Positions 34,844 to 41,311 of a stretch of 41,311 bases of DNA are shown here, piece after piece (the first letter of the stretch is position 1; the number at the start of each line of letters is the position of its first letter). The stretch comes from Xenococcus sp. MO_188.B8 (GTDB lineage: Bacteria; Cyanobacteriota; Cyanobacteriia; Cyanobacteriales; Xenococcaceae): NCBI GenBank assembly GCA_030065615.1, contig JASJDR010000057.1:1-41311 (forward strand), read 5' to 3'. A program made the translations under genes and the position numbers. The notes under the pieces are model-generated. The model searched no databases. It was not told the DNA's origin and saw only the letters and a list, made by a program, of their open reading frames with translations.

Positions 34844-36082
34844 TTATTGCTCTTTAATTGTCAATTGTTTTAAATAGCTTAAAATTGCTATGCCAAAAAT
34901 GATAGAAATAGCACAGGCTAACCAGTAACTCATGACAAAATTGGCAGATTGATCTAAAGCAAAACCGCCGAGTGAAGGGCCAATAAAATAGCCAATTGCC
35001 CAACATTGAGAATTAATAGCAAGATAGACTCCCCGTAGAGATTCGGGGGCGATATCGGCAATAAATGCCGAAGCAGAAGGAGTATAAGAAATCATAGCTA
35101 AAGACATAATTCCTAATGCCAAGACGATAACAATTAGAGGTTGGTTAACTATGCCGGTGAGCCAAACCAAAATAAAACCGATTCCCCATAAAATTAGGGA
35201 GATAATCAGGGCATTAATTCGCGAAAAATAATTTAAAAATCGCGCCATCGGTAGCTGACAGATGACAGCAAAAGTAATATGCCAGGTAAATAAACCGCTG
35301 ATAACTTTTTCGGAAAAACCTTGTTGAAGCTCTCCTACGGTAATAAAATTCTTGAGATAGATCGGAAGTGTACTATGTATTTGGGATAGATAGGTAGTGA
35401 AGAGAAGATTGACTAACACATAAATCATTAAAGCGCGATCATTTAAAGCAATCAACCAACCTTGATGGGATGGGGAATGGTGAGGAGAAAATTTATAGGT
35501 TTCTGCGATCGCAAAATAGATAATAGCAAAGAATAGGACAAAAGAAATACCATCAATTATAAATAAAGTCCGATAGTTACCCGAAGCGGCAATCAACACA
35601 CCCCCTAAAATTACGCCCAGACTTAACCCTAAATTATCTGCTAATCTCGTAATGGCAAAGGCTTCATTACGTTGTTGGGCTGTCGTCAAATCGATAATAG
35701 CAGCTTCGGTGGCTGGCCAATAGATCCCAATGCCTAAACCCATCAACAAGTTACCCAAGATCAAGGTAGAAAAGTTGTATGTTGTTGCTAAAAAAACATC
35801 TGCGAAAGCGGATATGGCAGTAGCAACCAATAGGGTTTTTCTTCTACCCCATTTAGGAGAATCTACGGCTCCTCCTCCCCAAAAACGGCCAAAAACCCCA
35901 GAAAGCGAAGCAGTTCCAATGGCAAATCCCACTAAGGTTGCCGGAATTCCTACTTGATTAACGAAAAATATTGGTGCATAGAAGAGAGTAAATCCTGAGC
36001 CAATTTCTGATAATAATCTTCCCCCAGCTAAAATCCAGACTGATGGACTCAGATCGGGCAATTTGAATATATTATTAGGCAT
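34844..36082 (-). CDS. MFS transporter
   Basis: A 412-residue, 12-helix major facilitator. Loop 2-3 has GRFWGGGAVDSPKWGRRKTLL, the MFS motif A, and the second half contains LPMARFLNYFSRI and SMAMISYTPSASAFIADIAP, typical of drug/sugar exporter-like MFS proteins. The substrate is unknown. It is convergent with the dipeptidase gene (34-base gap) and divergent from the gene at 36221 (138-base gap). Confidence 0.9.
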   Translation of the reverse strand: MPNNIFKLPDLSPSVWILAGGRLLSEIGSGFTLFYAPIFFVNQVGIPATLVGFAIGTASLSGVFGRFWGGGAVDSPKWGRRKTLLVATAISAFADVFLATTYNFSTLILGNLLMGLGIGIYWPATEAAIIDLTTAQQRNEAFAITRLADNLGLSLGVILGGVLIAASGNYRTLFIIDGISFVLFFAIIYFAIAETYKFSPHHSPSHQGWLIALNDRALMIYVLVNLLFTTYLSQIHSTLPIYLKNFITVGELQQGFSEKVISGLFTWHITFAVICQLPMARFLNYFSRINALIISLILWGIGFILVWLTGIVNQPLIVIVLALGIMSLAMISYTPSASAFIADIAPESLRGVYLAINSQCWAIGYFIGPSLGGFALDQSANFVMSYWLACAISIIFGIAILSYLKQLTIKEQ

Positions 36083-36220
36083 TTATTTAACATTAGTTAA
36101 CATTTGCAGTATATCTTGATTGTTTCTCAGCTAAATCAAGATAATATTTAAAGAATTAAGAAAAAGGACTCAAGAAAAGTCTTTTAACTTTTACCTTCCT
36201 CACCCCTGATCCCTAAAAAA

Positions 36221-38209
36221 ATGTCTGGTATTTATAAAAGTCGATTGTTTAATTTTCTCAATCGTCAGAAAATTCGTTTTAACAATCAATTGGGAATAGC
36301 ATTCCGGCATCTTCAATTAGCCACAGAAACAGGAGTACAAATTTTACTTTATCCTGTTTATGTAATAGCAAGAACCAGTATTTCTGTCAGACAGCAACTT
36401 AAATCACCAGCAGTTTCTGCTTCAGAATTTGAACTAACTGCCGAGTCAGATTCTCAATCAGCTGCTGCCAACGCCTCTAGAGAAAAGAGATCAAATCTAG
36501 ATGATCTCTGGTTAGAAGATGAAAACAATAACTTGGCAAGCGATCTTAGTAAAACTGATAGTTTATCTACCTTAGCAGTCAGCGAGAAAGCAAATTCTGG
36601 ATTATCTTTACCAAGGCAAGATAATTCTCATAATTCTCAGACAACAGCGCCAATTGGATTTTTCCAGAAAATGTTGAATTGGGTCAAAACTAGTCCTGTT
36701 GCTACTAAGTTAAATCTTTTTGGGGAAGGGAATAGCTTTTCTTCTTCTGGTGTTAAATCTCTAACGAATACCTCTTCTCGCTCATTAAACTCATCACTTT
36801 CTGGAAACGAAATAGTTTCTCAGTCAGCAAAAAACTCTTTAAGATCTAATATTTCAACTACAAAATCATCAGGACAAGAATCGATTACAATTCAAGTTTT
36901 AATTCGCAGAGCGATCGCGTATTTCTTTGGTCATAAGCAACAATTATTATCGGAAAAAAAACAAGAAGTTTTATCTAGTGCTCAAGCTTCAGAATCGGCA
37001 ACAATTCAATTATCTCAAGCCAATTATTCTCAGTTAGAAAAATCTCGATTTTCTTTGGTACATAACATCAAATCTTGGTTAGAGAAAGTAAAATTAATTT
37101 TTTCTCGTTCTCCTGGTCTAATTACAGAATCATCAGAACAAGAATCGATTACAATTCAAATTTTAATTCGCAGAGCGATCGCGTATTTCTTTGGTCATAA
37201 GCAACAATTATTATCGGGGAAAAAGCAAGAAGTTTTACCCAGTGCTCAAGCTTCAGAACCAGCAACAATTCAATTATCCCAAATAGATTTTCCTCTTATA
37301 AATTCTCCTCAGTCAAACTCGCCCATGCTCCATCTTGGTGAGCGCTTGTCCTCGAAGGAAGATTCTCTAGGTTGGGAGACTAGACTGGGGTCGCACCGCT
37401 TATCCCCATTAGAGGATATAAGACTGTCAGTGGCGCGAGGTCGAGGCTCTTCCGGTAGAGCTGCGCCAGGGTCAAAAGAATTAAAGTCTTCTCTGTTCTC
37501 TCAAGTTAATTCTTGGTTAAACAAAGCAAAGTTAAATAATTCTAGTTCAGACTCCTTAACCACCATCCCATCAGCAGAAGATTCTCTTAATCTTAAAATT
37601 CTTCTTCAAAGAGCGATCGCGTACTTCTTGGGCAACAAGCACATCAAAGTTGCTAATGATCTTAAGGGGCTTTCTTGGTCCGGTTTACCGTTTTCTTCAT
37701 TGAGTCTTCCTGGAGAAGCAAAAACTTTATCTTATACTTTACCTTTGAATACCTGGAATTTAAAACTGCCTGGGGTTAATGTCACAGATTTTTGTTTACC
37801 TGAAAATTATCTGATTCAGGAGCATAGTTTGTCTATAATTGAGCCTGAACTACCAGAATTAGCCCCAATTTCTCATACTTGGAGTGAATTATTGTATCCA
37901 GATAATTTTTCTGCGGGGACTATTCAAGATGTATCTTGTTTAGTCGTTACGACTAACTTTCCTCCAACATCCACAACACCACAAGAGAGTTTAGTTGTAC
38001 ATCATAATTTAAAGGATTCTTTGGTAGCAAATATTCCGCTAGAATTTTCTTCAGATTTATGGGAAGCCGAAGTGATTACTGTAGGCTATGTCAAAAATCT
38101 TTTAGAGAGAATTTTAGAATTCCTCGATCAAATAACCTGGTGGATAGAAAAGCAATTGCTAAAACTTTGGCAGTTTTTTAAGCAAATATTTCAACGAGGT
38201 AAGAACTAA
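36221..38209 (+). CDS. Large cyanobacterial hypothetical protein with internal repeats
   Basis: 662 residues, not recognised beyond a cyanobacteria-specific family that starts SGIYKSRLFNFLNRQ and continues FRHLQLATETGVQILLYPVY, an amphipathic helical start. The middle is low-complexity S/N/Q-rich. A unit with the core LIRRAIAYFFGHKQQLL occurs at residues about 219-266 and 307-354, with a diverged third copy (LLQRAIAYFLGNKH) near 462-475. Between the second and third copies lies an in-frame foreign-looking stretch (37321-37472). The C-terminus (SLVANIPLEFSSDLWEAEVI, then LLKLWQFFKQIFQRGKN) is amphipathic and basic. It could associate with membranes. No catalytic motif is seen. Confidence 0.7.
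   Translation: MSGIYKSRLFNFLNRQKIRFNNQLGIAFRHLQLATETGVQILLYPVYVIARTSISVRQQLKSPAVSASEFELTAESDSQSAAANASREKRSNLDDLWLEDENNNLASDLSKTDSLSTLAVSEKANSGLSLPRQDNSHNSQTTAPIGFFQKMLNWVKTSPVATKLNLFGEGNSFSSSGVKSLTNTSSRSLNSSLSGNEIVSQSAKNSLRSNISTTKSSGQESITIQVLIRRAIAYFFGHKQQLLSEKKQEVLSSAQASESATIQLSQANYSQLEKSRFSLVHNIKSWLEKVKLIFSRSPGLITESSEQESITIQILIRRAIAYFFGHKQQLLSGKKQEVLPSAQASEPATIQLSQIDFPLINSPQSNSPMLHLGERLSSKEDSLGWETRLGSHRLSPLEDIRLSVARGRGSSGRAAPGSKELKSSLFSQVNSWLNKAKLNNSSSDSLTTIPSAEDSLNLKILLQRAIAYFLGNKHIKVANDLKGLSWSGLPFSSLSLPGEAKTLSYTLPLNTWNLKLPGVNVTDFCLPENYLIQEHSLSIIEPELPELAPISHTWSELLYPDNFSAGTIQDVSCLVVTTNFPPTSTTPQESLVVHHNLKDSLVANIPLEFSSDLWEAEVITVGYVKNLLERILEFLDQITWWIEKQLLKLWQFFKQIFQRGKN
36875..37282. repeat. 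Two 144-bp direct repeats within the hypothetical protein gene
   Basis: 36875-37018 and 37139-37282 are near-identical in DNA (offset 264 bases, 88 codons), both holding a HIP1-like GCGATCGCGT inside the RRAIAYF codons. High DNA identity, including third positions, points to a recent duplication or ongoing gene conversion. The segment between them resembles the DNA preceding the third, diverged copy, so the true unit is about 88 residues. Confidence 0.9.
37321..37472. mobile_element. In-frame, GC-rich hairpin-forming insert
   Basis: The composition changes sharply to GC-rich within an AT-rich gene. It contains a nested inverted repeat: GGCGC (37432-37436) with GCGCC (37463-37467), and GCTCT (37446-37450) with AGAGC (37457-37461). 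It also has GGGG-N12-TCCCC at 37387-37407. Its 13-mer GGGGTCGCACCGC is also found, inverted, at 41292-41304. It keeps the frame and adds about 50 residues (HLGERLSSKEDSLGWE and so on) unlike the surrounding S/N/Q-rich sequence. It is probably an interspersed repeat or a relic of an IS end. The boundaries are approximate. Confidence 0.5.
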
Positions 38210-38250
38210 AAGTTAAAGGGTTGTTCAAAATAAATCAAAGAACGCTTTAC

Positions 38251-38318
38251 GGGGGCTGCAATACCAATACGATCAACTAGAAATGTTAACTCTAACTAAT
38301 TAATCAATAACAGCCCCC
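38251..38318. repeat. 8-bp inverted repeat enclosing ~50 bases
   Basis: GGGGGCTG (38251-38258) and CAGCCCCC (38311-38318) are perfect reverse complements about 40 bases after the hypothetical gene. It may serve as part of a terminator for that gene. No T-run follows directly. Confidence 0.45.
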
Positions 38319-38373
38319 TTCTCCCCTAAGTAGCTGACCTAGAGCGTCGATTCAGTATTTATAAATTACTAGT

Positions 38374-38447
38374 TAGGAGAGAGGGAGGAGTGTGGGAAGG
38401 AGGTAGAGAGTGTGGGGAGAGGGGGTGGACAAGGAAGGGTGGGGGGA
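38374..38447 (+). other. G-rich, C-poor tract (G-quadruplex-prone)
   Basis: Over about 74 bases the plus strand is almost pure purine with repeated GGG/GGGG/GGGGG runs (for example GTGGGGAGAGGGGGTGG at about 38411-38427, GGGTGGGGGG at 38437-38446). Four or more G-runs with short spacers could form an intramolecular quadruplex. It lies between convergent genes, immediately before the hairpin at 38448. No ORF. Confidence 0.7.
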
Positions 38448-38540
38448 GTCACCGTTACACCGCCGTAAAACGACGGTGCCTGCGGTGACCTAGCTAAGAC
38501 AGGAAATGTCTACCAAGAGACGTGCGAATCACCTAGAGTT
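38448..38540 (+). ncRNA. Nested hairpin element, candidate structured RNA or IS end
   Basis: The outer stem GTCACCG (38448-38454) pairs with CGGTGAC (38483-38489). Inside, CACCG (38458-38462) pairs with CGGTG (38474-38478) and CGT with ACG around an AAA loop. Then come a GACA-GGAA-TGTC hairpin at about 38498-38510 and a tail TACCAAGAGACGTGCGAATC. TACCAAGAGA and a later GTTTATTAA also occur in the element at 17678-17780. No protein frame explains the pairing. The strand is chosen by analogy with 17678. It could be the 3' region of a degraded IS200/IS605 unit. The rest of the gap up to 38602 is AT-rich and unremarkable. Confidence 0.4.
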
Positions 38541-38602
38541 TATTAAAGAACAAGAAACAAGATAACAAAATGGCTCAACAATTTTACTTAGGTACTTAAT
38601 AG

Positions 38603-39718
38603 TTATTTATTAAAATATTCCTGAATAATCTTCACAATTCGCTGAGAAGCTAACCCATCGCCAAATGGATTAATTGCATTTGCCATTTTACGATAAGCAT
38701 TGTCATCTAATAATAATTCTTTGGCATTAGCAAAAATATTATCAGGATTGGTGCCAATTAATTTAGCAGTTCCTGCGTTAACAGCTTCGGGTCTTTCTGT
38801 GTTATCTCGCAATACTAAAACTGGCTTTCCTAAACTAGGCGCTTCCTCCTGTAAACCTCCAGAATCGGTCAGTAAAAAATAACAGCGAGCAATTGCCCCA
38901 ACTAATTGTTTGTAATCTAAAGGTTCAGTCAAAAAGACGCGATCGCGTTGACCTAAAGACTCTTGAATTGGTTCTCTAACCAAAGGATTACGATGTAGAG
39001 GTAATAACAAAACTGTATCGGGAAAGCTATCTAAAATTGCGTGAAATCCTTGTAAAATATTTTGTAAGGGTTCCCCCCAATTTTCTCGACGATGAACTGT
39101 TACCAAAAGAACTCGATATTTATGCCAATCTAGATGAGGAATATTGCACTCAGGATTATTATTTGCAACTTTTAGTAAAGCATCAATCACTGTATTTCCA
39201 GTCTGATGAATTTCTCCTATCACTCCCGATTGCTGTAAATTTTTGACTGCTAATTCTGTAGGAGCAAAATGAAATTGGGCAATTTGAGAAATTAGACGAC
39301 GATTAGCTTCTTCAGGAAAAGGATTAAACAAATTATCGGTGCGTAAACCCGCTTCTACATGGCCGATGGGAATCTTATTATAAAATGCTGCTAATCCCGC
39401 AGCAAAAGCTGTACTAGTATCTCCTTGAACTATGACAAAATCTGGTTTAAGTTCCGCGAAAATTTTCTCTAATCCTTGCAAACTATTACACGTAATTTCT
39501 GTTAAAGTCTGCTTGGGTTTCATAATATCCAAATCGCGATCGGCTACGATTTCAAATAAGTTCATAACCTCATCAACCATTTCCCGATGTTGTCCCGTTA
39601 AAACTACATAGGTTTTAATGTCAGGAGTACTGCGTAATTCTTCAATTACGGTTGCTAATTTAATCGCTTCGGGACGAGTTCCCAAGATGACGCACACCGA
39701 AAAGCTGGATTGATTCAT
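38603..39718 (-). CDS. wecB: UDP-N-acetylglucosamine 2-epimerase (non-hydrolysing)
   Basis: 371 residues, full length for the family. Motifs: GTRPEAIKLATVI at the N-terminus, VVLTGQHREMV, QGDTSTAFAAGLAAFYNKIP followed by GHVEAGLRT, NPFPEEANRRLIS, VTVHRRENWG and TDSGGLQEEAPSLGKPVLV with RDNTERPE. The enzyme interconverts UDP-GlcNAc and UDP-ManNAc in the cytoplasm, providing ManNAc for surface polysaccharides. It could serve the same envelope glycan system as the Wzc-like kinase at 15.2 kb. The gene is alone on its strand, with hisD divergent. Confidence 0.95.
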   Translation of the reverse strand: MNQSSFSVCVILGTRPEAIKLATVIEELRSTPDIKTYVVLTGQHREMVDEVMNLFEIVADRDLDIMKPKQTLTEITCNSLQGLEKIFAELKPDFVIVQGDTSTAFAAGLAAFYNKIPIGHVEAGLRTDNLFNPFPEEANRRLISQIAQFHFAPTELAVKNLQQSGVIGEIHQTGNTVIDALLKVANNNPECNIPHLDWHKYRVLLVTVHRRENWGEPLQNILQGFHAILDSFPDTVLLLPLHRNPLVREPIQESLGQRDRVFLTEPLDYKQLVGAIARCYFLLTDSGGLQEEAPSLGKPVLVLRDNTERPEAVNAGTAKLIGTNPDNIFANAKELLLDDNAYRKMANAINPFGDGLASQRIVKIIQEYFNK

Positions 39719-39890
39719 AGATTTTTTGCGAGTTCAATAATCAGCACAAACCAAATGATAGCTCTTTTCTTGATTACCCAACTACAAAAATATCCCCATC
39801 CTTGATCCTTTCTTTTCTAATTCCCCAATCACTTGACGATCCACGTTAAGCTAGAGAGGTAGTTGTAGGTCGATAGAATATGGGGATTTC

Positions 39891-41186
39891 ATGCTGCGTA
39901 TAATTTATCTGCAAACTGAAGTACAAGCAGAACTCCAACGTATCGGTGATCGCGCTTTAGATACGGCTCTCCAATCACAAGAAAATCTCGTTCAAGAAAT
40001 TGTTACCACAGTCAAAAACAAAGGTGATCGTGCTTTGATCGACTACACAGCACAATTCGATCAGCAGATGATAACATCAGAAAAATTTCGAGTTCGAGGT
40101 TCTGAATTAGATGCTGCGTACCAACAGTTATCACAGGATTTGATCCATGCCATTCAATTAGCTTGTCAAAGCATTACCGCTTTTCATCGTCAGAGAATTC
40201 CTAAATCTTGGGTACAATTTGCAGAAGACGAAATTGTCTTAGGACAACGCTATACTCCTATAGATAAAGTAGGATTATATATTCCTGGAGGGAGAGCAGC
40301 CTATCCTAGTACCGTACTCATGAGTATCATTCCGGCAAAGGTCGCCAAGGTTCCTCGGATTGTTATGGTGACCCCGCCAGGAGAAAATCTGAAAATAAAT
40401 CCTGCCGTCCTAGTCGCAGCACAAGAAGCTGGGGTAGATGAAATTTATCGCTTAGGAGGTGCCCAAGGAATTGCCGCTTTAGCTTATGGCACAGAAACTA
40501 TTCCCTCAGTAGACTTTATTGCCGGTTCAGGAAATACTTATGTAAATTTGGCCAAAAAAATTGTTTTTGGGAAAGTCGGCGTCGATTCTTTAACCACCGG
40601 TGCTGAGATTATCATCATTGCTGATGAAAATGCCAATCCTGTCTATATTGCCGCAGATCTGATTGCCACCGCAGCCCAAAGTTACTACGCCGCAGCTATT
40701 CTCCTCACTACCGACACAAAAATAGCCGCTCAAGTACAACAAGAAGTTCTGCAACAATTGGAAAATCATCCTTTGAAAACTCTTACTGAAAAAGCGATTT
40801 CGCATTATGGTTTAATTGGAGTTGTTGAGTCCCTAGAAATAGCAACCGAATTATCTAATTTTTTTGCCCCCAAGCATTTAGCATTACATCTCAGGGAGCC
40901 TTGGGACTTAATTGAGCGAATCCGCCATGCAGGAACTATTTTTCTGGGGGATTCTACTCCAGAAGCTGTAGGGCATTATTTAGCTGGACCCAATCATATC
41001 TTACCCACATTAGGTTCAGCACGTTTTGCTTCGGCATTAGGGGTAGAAACTTTTCTCAAAAAATCTTCCGTGATTCAATATTCCCCCACCGCCTTGAAAA
41101 AAATGTCCAGTACTTTACAAATCTTGGCTCGTGTTGAAGGACGGCTTTCCCACACTGATTCAATTCGCTTCCGTACTGAGGATTGA
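39891..41186 (+). CDS. hisD: Histidinol dehydrogenase
   Basis: 431 residues, complete. Conserved segments: DKVGLYIPGGRAAYPSTVLM, YRLGGAQGIAALAYGTETIP, DFIAGSGNTYVNLAKK, FAPKHLALHL (catalytic/zinc histidine region) and HYLAGPNHILPTLGSARFAS. It catalyses the last two steps of histidine synthesis (L-histidinol to L-histidine, NAD-dependent, zinc). It stands alone, as is usual in cyanobacteria, where his genes are scattered. The stop codon TGA (41184-41186) lies inside the TTGACAC end of a putative IS element, so the last residues may have been set by that insertion. Confidence 0.96.
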   Translation: MLRIIYLQTEVQAELQRIGDRALDTALQSQENLVQEIVTTVKNKGDRALIDYTAQFDQQMITSEKFRVRGSELDAAYQQLSQDLIHAIQLACQSITAFHRQRIPKSWVQFAEDEIVLGQRYTPIDKVGLYIPGGRAAYPSTVLMSIIPAKVAKVPRIVMVTPPGENLKINPAVLVAAQEAGVDEIYRLGGAQGIAALAYGTETIPSVDFIAGSGNTYVNLAKKIVFGKVGVDSLTTGAEIIIIADENANPVYIAADLIATAAQSYYAAAILLTTDTKIAAQVQQEVLQQLENHPLKTLTEKAISHYGLIGVVESLEIATELSNFFAPKHLALHLREPWDLIERIRHAGTIFLGDSTPEAVGHYLAGPNHILPTLGSARFASALGVETFLKKSSVIQYSPTALKKMSSTLQILARVEGRLSHTDSIRFRTED

Positions 41187-41311
41187 CACTCCCGCCGCGG
41201 GACGCGGGGGATTCTTGTCTCACAGACCAGTTACTAGATCAAACAACGTTAGTTGCAAGACCCCCGCACCTCGATCTCCACAAGTGCTTTTGCGGTGCGA
41301 CCCCGCTGGGG
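41183..41311 (-). mobile_element. Putative right end of an IS200/IS605-type element, with TnpB tail
   Basis: Read on the minus strand the segment ends with GAATCCCCCGCGTCCC and then GGGAGTGTCAA, a hairpin-bearing end as found after tnpB genes in cyanobacterial IS200/IS605 elements. The plus-strand stem is CTCCCGC (41189-41195) with GCGGGGG (41204-41210), one G-T pair. Upstream on the minus strand an open frame from the edge (41311) to TAA 41249-41251 reads RGRTAKALVEIEVRG, which could be a TnpB C-terminus. Only 21 codons are visible, so the protein call is weak; the hairpin end is better supported. The element presumably continues beyond the window. Confidence 0.45.

Overview
The window looks like a stretch of chromosome from a cyanobacterium of moderate-to-low GC, probably unicellular or pseudofilamentous (my guess is the Pleurocapsales/Chroococcales side; the sequence does not settle this). 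The evidence is PsbV (cytochrome c-550 of photosystem II), a cyanobacterial-type NdhD, very frequent HIP1 octamers (GCGATCGC) in coding and intergenic DNA, a heptanucleotide repeat of the kind known from cyanobacteria, and several conserved cyanobacterial proteins of unknown function.

Layout. 1-3150 is a graveyard: a divergent transposase 5' end, a 5'-truncated histidine kinase, a receiver-ATPase gene broken by a frameshift and a nonsense codon, and the zinc-binding tail of a RecQ-type helicase. 3470-9385 holds an exported hydratase-family protein, FtsH, a phosphoribosyltransferase, a lipocalin-like hypothetical, a VOC protein, a BrnT/BrnA toxin-antitoxin pair and a Uma2 fragment. 9593-14905 is core metabolism: ndhD, a haem-binding HAMP sensor, psbV, and the siroheme genes cbiX-cobA. 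15227-19956 carries a Wzc-like tyrosine autokinase, a small cyanobacterial protein, repeat-rich DNA and a DMT transporter. 20092-22772 is a two-gene NLR-like module. 23089-30292 contains an aminotransferase, a RoxA-like dihaem cytochrome with a P450, a chimeric pseudogene, a cell-surface protein with a sorting tail, and dprA. 30513-36082 has a SagB-type oxidoreductase with a small partner, a CrtISO-like flavoprotein, a VanX-like dipeptidase and an MFS transporter. 36221-41311 has a large repeat-bearing protein, wecB, hisD and what looks like the end of an IS200/IS605-type element.

The most interesting system is at 20092-22772. A 125-residue protein with a hydrophobic, helical N-terminus ends in a ~25-residue motif that is repeated, at 16 of 25 positions, at the extreme N-terminus of the NACHT NTPase encoded 17 bases downstream. 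This is the organisation expected of amyloid-templated NLR signalling: receptor and membrane-active effector in separate adjacent genes, linked by a shared prion-like motif. Here the receptor also carries a polytopic membrane segment and a C-terminal zinc ribbon.

The second theme is genome plasticity. A dprA-aminotransferase chimera at 27614-28030 is best read as the junction of an old tandem duplication. An 86-bp segment lies in frame inside dprA and again just downstream. A 101-bp repeat sits between two convergent gene pairs 10 kb apart. A GC-rich, hairpin-forming insert interrupts the 662-residue protein in frame. Three places (17.7, 38.45 and 41.2 kb) hold structured DNA resembling IS200/IS605-type ends or guide-RNA-like remnants without a tnpB gene in view. 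No tRNA, rRNA or CRISPR array was found.
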